Source of the DNA: Casuarius casuarius
Lineage: Eukaryota; Chordata; Aves; Casuariiformes; Casuariidae
Assembly: GCA_003342895.1 (NCBI GenBank)
Contig: PTFA01000042.1
Span: forward strand, 5,749,908 to 5,813,907
Length of the DNA stretch: 64,000 bases
Reading direction: 5' to 3'
Shown: in pieces, positions 23,601-64,000 of the stretch
How the letters are laid out: every line of letters begins with the position of its first letter
How positions within the stretch are numbered: position 1 is the first letter of the stretch
Position numbers and translations under genes: made by a program
Notes under the pieces: model-generated
Databases searched by the model: none
Told to the model about the DNA's origin: nothing
The model's input: only the letters and a program-made list of their open reading frames with translations

Positions 23601-26600
23601 TCACAAAACAATACTAACAAAGCTATTTACCCTATACACTTATGGTAATAGCTATAGTTTTTTACAGTTGTCTTTTGGATGTATAGTATTTTTTCCATTC
23701 CTCGTTTTCAGGACGAGAAATTCAGGCATCTTTATGTGCAGAGAACACCACTATATCATCCTGACAACTGACAGAAAATTCAGTCCTAGAAATAAAAACT
23801 CAACTATTATCTAACTGTTAACTTCAAACAATTTCTGGATCAATAAAAAGGTACAGAAACTTTGTTGTTTAGACAGATAGAAAACTGGTTGGTAAGTTTC
23901 TGCAAAATGGAGTTTTGGTACTGATGCATCTCGAAAGTTTAAATTTTAGAGAGTGTAATGGCACTTGATACAGTATGTCTTCCTGAGAGAACTCACCACC
24001 AACCATAGCCAAGGAAGATTTAATCTTTTCTGCTTTCTGTTATTGTACATCAACGACCTATTTAATAAATATTTTAGAATGCTATCTCATGTTTCTGTAT
24101 ATTGTGGGATGCACAAAATCCTGTAGCTATTACACTTACTGCTTTTAAAGCAAGTGTATGTAACTTGAAAGAAAAAATTCTAATACAGTAATTCAGGACT
24201 AGAAAAGAATAGTAACGCTAATAGAGAAAGGGTTCTGTACCTTGTTGCTCCTTTACTTTAGAGCCCATGTGCCATAGACAGCATTCAATTAAATAAGTCT
24301 TAGTAAACAATGACGATACATGGAACGTTACACAATGTCACTCCTCTAGCTCAAAATAATGCCACAATTTGTGATTGAACAGTTGTAACACAAAATTCCG
24401 AACACATGGCTGAAAACAGTAATCTTCATATCCTATAGCTGAAAAGGCTAGTAATAAACTGACAAAGGAAATTTGGATTGCACATCCCTTACATATTTTT
24501 ATTTGTTGTGCAATTTGAAACAGCATCAGTATAACTTTGGTATTCATCTGAAAAAGGCTTAGTTGGGAGCGTGGCTGGCATTCACTAGTTATCCAAAGTA
24601 AGGTTTATCTGAATAGAAATCCATTTCCAGCTTCTCCAAAAACATGATTTGTTCTGAAGTTTTGCATGTTGCAGCACACTCAGGATACAATTTTGTCTCT
24701 TAGGGATGTTAATAACTGTAGTAGTAGTAATATCAGGCTGAGAGAAGATGAGATACTATAGCGATGGTTGCAGGGAAAGACAAGATCATTTTTAAAAGGA
24801 ACCTTTTATTGTCTTTTTTTGACTCAAGCATACCAAAATGGCCTATTGAAAGCCTTTTCCAATGATTATTATTTTTCCCTCCTGAAGCAGAATATCATTT
24901 AAGATTTGGGGGATACTGAAAGACTGAATAGAGACATTTCTTTTTTATGTGATCACCAATGTGCAAGCATTAATTTTCTGATCATTCCTGTTTAAATCAG
25001 TTATAATTAATCATTATCAGAAAGGTGAGATGCTAACTCGCCCAGATGGGATTATGCAGGCCAGTAAAAGCTGGAGGGATGCTAGTTGGCCAAAAGAGTA
25101 CAGGGAACCAGAGGATCGCCTTTGGTTTTGTATGGTTAGAGCAGTCTCTATGATGAGTGATTACCTGCATATGCATTCTTATCAACTGGTCATGCAATTA
25201 CATGTTAAAATGACTCAGCTTGATTCAATGTATCGTGAACACTATTAAGATCATCAGCGGTATTGTAGAGCAGATATACTCGCTCTGCAGCTAATGCAAA
25301 AAATCTCTTCCCACTTAAAAAGCTTAGATTTTAATCACCATTTACATATGTGTCTAAACAAGAAACCAGTCTTCTGGAAACTCTATATGTAGCACTATAA
25401 TGCTGTGTGTATATAAATACACATATTCTTTAGATGTTAACTATCTTTTATTTACCACAATAGCTTGATCTAGGACCTCTTCATTTGCTTTCCTTTTTTT
25501 TTTTCTGAATCACCCTGACAAAAGATAACGTGCACCTTTACCATTTAGGCACTGAGTGCAGTGAAAAAAGTTTTAAGTACATAAACAACATATTTCATAA
25601 ATAAAACCTAGCTTCCTCTTGACCAGTGGGTTTGCCCTGAAGGGAAAGCACTTGGATATGATAGCCGAGGAGGAACTCATTTGGCCTGAGCCAATAGTGA
25701 AATAACCTATGTGACAGAGGGGCATAAATCTCTACTTCGGAGAATATGGAGAGGCTAAACAAAACAAAACAGGATTTCATGCTAATGTGTGAAAAGGATC
25801 TGGGGGAGTCAGAAGGGGTTGAGGAATAAGAGAGTTCTTTCTTCTTCCACACTGGTAAGTGATGTTTTCTCTTTCTGATATGTGGCTTCATCCCACTCCC
25901 ATATAGGTCCCTCCCATACTGATGTTCTGTGGACTTGCTGACATTTACAGAAAAGTAGTTCTGCTCCTCTGAAACAAAATCTGTCACTGGAAACCCCTTT
26001 CCTGTACATGCCCTGTTCCAATTAGGCTTTACACAGAGCCTAACGTAGTGGGCCTCTGGACACTGGTGTGGCCACCAGGAAAACCATGGGAGCATAACAT
26101 TTAATTTCCAAACTTTTATACTTTAGAAGGATTTGTTGTAGAGATTATAAGGCATCGTTTAGGGGTCAAGTAGACCATGTTAATGCAGACTTTCAAAGCT
26201 GAATTCATTCCTAATCATATTTCTGCTAATAAATAGAACATCTTCATTGATATGAAAGGCACAGAAATGATTTTCACAACCATAATTATGTCTTCACTGA
26301 CAAACACAGCAGCTGCTTCATCCTCAGAGAAAATCTTTAGCTTGGTTCTGTGGCTCTGTTTGCTGCCTCAAAGGAACTTGTTCTTCAGCCATAGCTGGCA
26401 GGGCAGATTTGCCTTTCAGAATTCCAGGCAGCAAATTTTTTTTTAGTTTGCTCCTTTTTGATATCAGGTGCTTTTTCTTTGCGGGAAGGATATTATCTTC
26501 TTGACATGCAAGAGTCCAGACTGCACATCAATACATGGAGAATGGAATGAAAGTCTATCAGCATTAATATATTTCGCCAAACTCATTATTTATATTCCCA

Positions 26601-26880
26601 ACATTCATGCAAACCTTGTTCATTATGCACTAATGCATACTGCCTCCATGTGGCAGAATGCATCTCAGATATTCTTTTCTCTGACTTGAATTTTGCACAG
26701 TGTGTGTGTGGCTATGAATTTTAGATATAGAAGGAGCAGAATCCACACACTATTTCTGCAAGAAAGAGCAATATGGAGATGAAAAAATTAATGAATCACA
26801 TTGGTAACAGTGTTCTTCACACAAATATTCATCAGGAACACACAGTAACATACAAAGGCTATATATGTATATATAAAAAT
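20640..26880. other. Intergenic stretch between the two zinc-finger genes
   Basis: AT-rich sequence without a recognised gene, RNA or full-length repeat. Open frames at 25030-25248 (plus) and 26095-25595 (minus) are the only ones with non-repetitive protein text, and neither has domain or splice support strong enough to call. Confidence 0.5.
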
Positions 26881-27792
26881 GCTTTCTCAAATGTTTATTA
26901 CACAATGAAAGACTAATTGATAAAAATTCACATCCTGAACTTGATCAAAAGGGACTGATTGCTCTTCAGGCCTATTAGCTAAAAGCAGTATCCAAAGAGC
27001 AGTTTTGAAAAATTACATAAAATTGTATCACATTGTGGTTTCACTTCATAACTGTTTTGAATCAAACTTGACTAGAAGACCATTAAAGTTGCTTTAGCAT
27101 TAGACCGGCTATCTGATTCAAGTAGTACTAACACTGTGTTATGGGTACAGGGTTTTTCCCATCACTAAAATGGATAGTTTGTGAAATTGGGTACATTTTC
27201 TTCCACACCACACTCATCCCCACCCCCAAGCCCCAACCTCCACCTACTTTACCAACGTTGTTAGATACAAGACCTAAAGAAGAAAAAAAACAACTATTGT
27301 TTTGCCCATTTGTGTCTTTACATTTCAGTCTCTACAAGGTGACCACGAGTGCATCCCAGCTCACTGTGAACAAGGTCTCCATATTTAATTTCCAGACTGG
27401 AAAGAAGTGACATGTTATGGCTAAAAGGGTTTTGTAAATCACCACTGCCATATTATTTAAGATTTCCCTGCTTTGATTAAGATGTATTGTGATGCTCCTG
27501 TCATATCTCAGTCTTACTGCACAAAATACACAGTGCAAGGGGGTGCTAAATTTAGGGTGAGATTTTTTCCTTTTTTTTTTCTTTAAAGACAGTGCAATGT
27601 CTAGAGACAATGTGAGAATCTCGAGATTAGGGTGTTGCAGGGTGCTATTCCAATTTTAGCTTACATTTCATTGTATAAACATTTTCACATCTCTGTTTGG
27701 TATCCAGCAAACAATCCTATTAGAAATTTTCCAAATGTTTGTGTGTTTTTGTCTCTAAGTACTGTTCATTTCAAATGTTTTTCAAGTATAAA
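26881..27792 (-). other. PRDM15: Probable PRDM15 3' UTR
   Basis: AT-rich non-coding sequence right after the PRDM15 stop, up to the first AATAAA on the minus strand. This gives a 3' UTR of about 0.9 kb. Longer forms are possible, since another AATAAA reads at 25452-25447. Confidence 0.5.
26894..26899 (-). terminator. PRDM15: Candidate PRDM15 polyadenylation signal AATAAA
   Basis: Exact AATAAA on the minus strand, the first one seen downstream of the stop codon. Cleavage would fall 10-30 bases further, near 26870-26880. Whether it is used cannot be judged from sequence. Confidence 0.45.
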
Positions 27793-58832
<31,040 letters not shown>

Positions 58833-58841
58833 TTTTTAAAC

Positions 58842-61800
58842 CTGCCAAAATATAAAAGAGGAAGTTAAGGTCCTGAATGAGTTTTATTTTCACCATACTA
58901 TTGAAATATCCGTTTATGGAAAGATGATGCTGACTGACCCAGAGGATACTCAAACACACTATTGGCTCCTGCAGGGGTATAAATGGAAAGTTAAACATAA
59001 AACAGAGTTGTTAACAATCCCTCAGTGACTGCTGTATCATTACATGTGTTACTGAAATCACTACCAAGAAGCCTAAATATCTGTAGCTCCACAGACATTT
59101 CGTTTTGAGGCAGTGCTGTGTTATGCAGCTCTCCATCCCCTTTCTCGCCAACCCCCTGCCATTCCTGTGTGTCTCTGCTCCCCCTGCTATAAGCTTTTGT
59201 GAAGCCTCAGAAGGAGCAGGGTCAGGGCACTAATCCAGGCCAAAAACCAAGTACTTCAGAGACAAGGCTCATCATGCCAAGCTCACTGAACTGTCCCACA
59301 AAACTAGGCAGCTGTTATCGAAGGAACAGCTCAAGCTGGCACTGCCGCCAAGAGAAACGTCGATAAGTAGTGCTTAGGCCACTTTCATTTCTCTGGTCAC
59401 CTCTAATCTTTTGATGTGATGCACATTTTCCTCCACGGTTTTTCAATACAACAACATCTATCAACTGTTCTATTCCCTACAAACAGACTTTCACCATCGT
59501 GCAGTAGAAGAGCATGTTCTAGTGGCGAGTTCAATAAGACAAAGCTTAAGAAAAAGGAACAGCTGTGGAAAAAAATATATTACGAAATTGCTGGTGTGCA
59601 TCTAATAAAGCCACACAAAAGTATTTGAATTCCAGGTACCTGAACAAAGATATTTCTGAAGTTAGGAGTACATCTTTAAGATGCCTATCAAAGCACACCA
59701 TAAGTCAAAGTTTCTGAGGGTTTGTATGCTTTTAATTTAGTTAACTTTATGTTATTTTGATGTTCCTACCACATAAAATCATGAAAAAAATCGATCATAA
59801 ATGAAGTAATTTTAGACTATTTTTACATTTTATGCATTAATTAGAACATAACTTTGAGAGAACAAACATCTTGAAAGATACTTTGACCTTCTGCTGCTTT
59901 ACTTAAGATTTTAAGAAAGATTCAGATTTTGGGATTGTTAAAGAAAGTTCTGCATGTGGCAGAAGCACAATTTTACCCCTAAGTATTTTGTATAAATCAC
60001 AAATCGTAGCTGTTATGTTAGGGACACAACTCCCTCAAATCCAAAGAGGGATTTCCACCAGTTTCAGTGCATTTTTCATCTTTATGTTATACAAAACAAA
60101 TTTGATAGTAAGGAGCTCAAATTCGTAAGAGCTAAGGAATGCAGAACTAGGTTTCCATTCCACACCGTGTGCCTCCAAACCTGTATTTTCGAGTTTGAGA
60201 TACCCAGCCCCAGTAGTGAGCCCTGCTCTAGCAAAGATTTCTCCTAATGCCCCAGTGGGAGGCAAAGCAACATGAAGAACCCGACCTAAACCAGAGAACG
60301 ATGCTGCAGAAGCAGCAAAGCACACTGGTCAAAAAGAAAACTAGAAAGAATAAGAGACTGAATCTGTGAGAGAGAGGAGGACAAGAGGAGAGCAAAGATG
60401 GGCAAAGAAAACACCAAGCAAGCTGGCAGCACCCTGTTTGAAAAAAGATAAAGCAATTCCTACTCCAACAACAAAAGCCAATCCCAAGATTTGCACTAGC
60501 ATAGCTGTTACTCAGATTCAGTGTAGGAGCAGGGGTTGCCGTTCGATGCACAAATAATGTTGCTCCCTTCAAATAATGTTGCTCCCTTTTTGAGCTTACT
60601 CTTGAACACTAATGTTTCATACTCTCTGCCCAGCTGGGCTGTGGAAATATGCCTCAGGCTGGTGCCCAGAGCAGCAGTCACTTCTGCACAGGTATAAGCT
60701 CTACTGACTTGTCAGCACCAGTGAAGCTCACTGGCCCACATTCCTCCTATTGCTTCAGGCATTGGCAGCAGCTATTACATACCCACGCCCGACTCCAGAC
60801 TTCTGCCAAGTCTGTGGCTAAAGCCACTACGGCACCTACTCATGGGCATGCCAGGATGCAGGGTCTGATGCAAGGCTGTCAGCTGCACTGATGTTCCCCT
60901 CCAGCTCAAGCCTCCAGGAGAAGTAGTAAACAGCTTCCTTTGTCAAAGCATAAACTGGTCCCAATTAGCAAGGCACAATCCACTGTCGCACAGAGTTAGG
61001 CTGGGTGTAAGGCCAGGACGCCAACTAACAGGAGTACACAGCTCCTGGTCACAGCAGCAGATACTGCTGCTCAGTTACCTGGGCAACAGCCAAGGGAGGC
61101 TTTTGGGCACAGAGTCAGGGCACCCTGGCGTGCCTTGGCAACCCTGTCCCAAGTACGGTCCTCCTCAAATCTATTTCACATCACTGCAACCTCTCATAAC
61201 ACCTGTTTCATGGGTAAATGGCTTGCACTGCTCCTCTGTGGTGAAAAGCTAAGCCTTCCTTGGCTATGACTTTTGGGGACTAGACATTTATACAAAAGTA
61301 CCACAAAAGCCCAATGCTGGGAACAAGCAACAATTCAGGGAATTTCCCAAAAGCTCTTTCCCTGAAAGCACTGTAAACAGCGAAACAGGTACTCAGGGAA
61401 CCCCAGAGTATGCCGGTACAAGACAAGCCATGGAAAGTGTGTCATAGGTTGTTGTCAAAAATGGTTTGTTTTGCTTTTTAACAAAGATGTTTTGTGGATG
61501 GTCTGCACTATTCCAAGGAAAAGCTGTACGTCCAGTTATTTTTAGATAGTTTTTGTCCTGACAAGATTGTCACCCTAAGTATGGCTGAATTAATAAATAC
61601 TATCCCTGGTCAATGGTTCAGACACATGGTGGGCACAGGAAGACGGACTGTGCAAGTGCAGCAAGATCCCTAATACTCCTGTGTAACCTGCTCTTCAAAG
61701 GTATTTGCCTTCTAGTACTATTCTCTGTGCAGCACTCTTCACGAATGGCAGATTGACTCTAGAAATGTCTTAGTTAATAATCATGACATACGGCATTACA

Positions 61801-63830
61801 GAAGCAGCTACGTCAATCTTGTTCTAGGAGCCAGAAGATGAAAATAACGGTAAAGGGGATGAGGAATCACAGTAACATAAATAGTGTTCAGGGTGATGGA
61901 GAGGAACTGTAAAGGTCCCTCAAACATACCTCACTCAGTTGATAAGGACACTAAATCTCAGTTATTATCTGGATTAGCTTAATTTTCATTTTTGTAAACA
62001 AGTACTTTCATTTTCTACATAGCAAATGATTTCTGCTTCGTCAGACATCTTTCCCGTGTCAGCACAATGACCTCTGAAAAAAACAGGAACGGATAGTATT
62101 ACGTATCAAATACATCCAAAAGTGCTGTGTACACAGATGCTCTGGGGCCAACAGTGTATGTGCTAAGGGAAACAGTCCAACATGCAGGTGCAAAAAGAGG
62201 ACTACCTTGCATTAGTATTTCCACCCTGTTACTAAATCCTCATGGTCTTTTTTTTTTCCTTCCTACTTTACAGGAAGTGTAAGAAAGGGAGGACAACCCC
62301 AAAGGTGGGTTTAACAGTTCTGCTTTGCAGATGTAATAATTTTCACCCACAGATCACAAAACTCCTCACAAATTTCAAATGTATTTCCCAAGAGTTTTTG
62401 AAATAAGTGTCATCATGCCACATGCTCCAGCTGGTAAACTGAGTCATGGAGTGTCATATCAGCTCACACGATGGTACTAAAGACAGACTCCAGAATTTTT
62501 TACTCTGAACTGATGCTGTTCTGGTCCATGCCTGCATGTTTTTTTTTTTCTTTTTAAGCCCTTATACAAGAAAAAAACATTCCATTAAGTCACTCATCGT
62601 ATTGCACATAATTATGTTCTTGTCTCGCAGAGATAATCAAAGCTTCTGGGAATTCCAGATATTTTTATATAAAACAGACAGCAATCATTAAGCAGCAAAT
62701 AATCAGGTGAAAAGCTGTAAAGAAGAAACTAGACCACAGGTACAAAGCCTAATTCTGGCTGCAGAAAAGGAGCAGAAAACCAGAATTTTCTGTTTGTGTA
62801 ATTAACTGAGTGATTTTATGCCTGAGAGCTGAACATATAACTGAGTGAGCAAACTCCAACTGCAACATGGGCCTCCAGAAACTTTAAAACTCATCATAGG
62901 TATCTGTTTGCACAGTATCATGTGTAGTATTAGTGTTATGTAACTACTCAAGCTGTAAGTTATCCAAAAATGTAAGACCAGGTGTAAAAGAGTATTTTCT
63001 TCTAGTAAAATGCTGAAAATCAGGCTCCAGCGGCAAGTTGCATAACTTTGAGCTCACAAATGGATTTAAAAAATAGGTAAGAATCAAAAAAAACCCCTAG
63101 TTCCTAAAATCTGAATTTAATTTTACCTTGTTGGTAATCAAATAAAAAGTTTCCCTTTCTCCTTACTTAAATTTTCCCCTAAAATCCTTACAGTGGACTT
63201 CTACTAGCGTGAACAAGTAACCTGAGAACACCACAAGTTGGATGGATATTACAAATACAGGCACGCAGGCAGAATGCACTACGAAACATGCTTTGTCTGC
63301 TTCATGATGTAGTCTAATTTGTTCACGCTACTGTTCAAAATAACCAGACAATACATTGTGGAATATTTGGTACAGTCAGGCCTTATATTTATAATAAATT
63401 ATTACAGTTCTACTATTTATTGTTGAGAAATGGACGGCTCCATGGTTACATCCAGCCATTGGGAGCACAGATTAATAAAGCGGATGCTGAGTTTATACCT
63501 CCTGTTCTTCAAACATTTCCTATGGTCACATTCAGCATGCCTGGTGTGAATAAAGCACATGTAAAGCTTGTTTAATGTATACGAGCAGAAAACAAGTGCA
63601 CTGCAGAAAAATTCTGTTTATGAAGCATTGCAGACTAGGGATTTTCCCTTTAATAATGTAATCAACGCACCACACCTTCTTCCAGAAGGCATGCACATAT
63701 AAAGGGAATTAAAACAGAAGGGCCAACAGGCTCTCTAATGAGCTGTCCTGCCAAGCAACTCAGTTGCAATACATAATTATTAAACCTTCCTCCTAACCCC
63801 ATCCTCTCCCGGTTTGATCACGCCGTGCAG
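58842..63830. other. 5' region of PRDM15, presumed first intron
   Basis: About 5 kb between the acceptor before the start codon and the CpG island at the window edge. It contains no recognised coding exon. A perfect 19-base tandem duplication sits at 60551-60588. Open frames around 60035-60891 on both strands look spurious. The longer human PRDM15 isoform has extra N-terminal exons; I found no counterpart here. Confidence 0.5.
60551..60588. repeat. Perfect 19-bp tandem duplication
   Basis: Two adjoining copies of CAAATAATGTTGCTCCCTT. A recent local duplication with no inferred function. Confidence 0.9.
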
Positions 63831-64000
63831 TGATCCTCGCTGCCTCGCCGAGGGGCTTCTGCTAAACGAGGAGCAGCTCAGTGAGACCGACCGGCGGCGG
63901 CAGCGCCGCTCCCCCGCCAGGCTCCCGCCCCGCCTTTCACCCCCGCAGGCCGCGCTGGCGGCGCCGCTGCTCCGCCACGCCGGTGCCCGGCCCCCGCCAC
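63831..64000 (-). promoter_or_regulatory. PRDM15: CpG island at the window edge, probable PRDM15 promoter
   Basis: The last 170 bases switch abruptly to very high GC with many CpG dinucleotides and GC boxes (CCCGCCCCGCC near 63925). The position, 5 kb upstream of the PRDM15 start codon with no other gene between, suits its promoter and untranslated first exon. The island is cut by the window end, so a divergent neighbour's promoter is not excluded. Confidence 0.55.

Noticed and set aside
25595..26095. 166-codon minus-strand open frame in the intergenic stretch
   Set aside because: The longest unexplained frame on this strand, but its translation resembles no family I know and has no conserved motif; a second overlapping frame (25809-26021) is open too, which suggests low stop density by chance.
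60035..60891. Open frames on both strands 5' of PRDM15
   Set aside because: No match to the extra N-terminal exons of the long human PRDM15 isoform and no good splice borders.

Overview
The window looks like a bird nuclear genome. It has long AT-rich introns, two vertebrate C2H2 zinc-finger genes with canonical GT-AG exons, and pieces of CR1, the main LINE family of birds and other sauropsids. I saw no bacterial genes, tRNAs, rRNAs or CRISPR arrays. Both recognised genes lie on the minus strand, head to tail.

Left part (about 1.9-20.2 kb): a histone H4 transcription factor-like gene (HINFP family). It has nine coding exons, a probable untranslated first exon, and a CpG-rich promoter at about 19.8-20.2 kb. 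The exons join in phase to a 403-residue protein ending at a TAA in the last exon. The same frame continues for 93 more sense codons to a TAG at 1882-1880. That would give about 497 residues, close to the usual HINFP length. A plausible 87-nt intron (2170-2084) spans the TAA exactly in frame. This is the most interesting local puzzle in the window.

Middle (about 20.2-27.8 kb): the promoter side of the HINFP-like gene holds a short tandem repeat carrying TAACGG motifs and, next to it, a frameshifted coding-like relic that I could not name. The rest is largely featureless intergenic DNA up to the probable 3' UTR of the next gene.

Right part (27.8-58.8 kb, with the 5' flank to 64 kb): PRDM15, essentially complete, in 24 coding exons that join in phase to 1179 codons plus a stop. 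The order is a short N-terminal exon, a PR/SET domain over three exons, a possible cassette exon, basic linker exons, an array of about 17 C2H2 fingers, and a conserved Ser/Thr/Gln-rich C-terminus. A 5'-truncated CR1 LINE sits in its second coding intron in the opposite orientation. The window ends in a CpG island that probably holds the PRDM15 promoter and untranslated first exon.

Both proteins should be nuclear sequence-specific DNA-binding factors. HINFP drives replication-dependent histone H4 transcription at the G1/S transition; PRDM15 regulates transcription in pluripotent cells and the early embryo. Nothing here links them functionally apart from adjacency. As far as I recall, the human PRDM15 locus (21q22.3) has no HINFP relative beside it.
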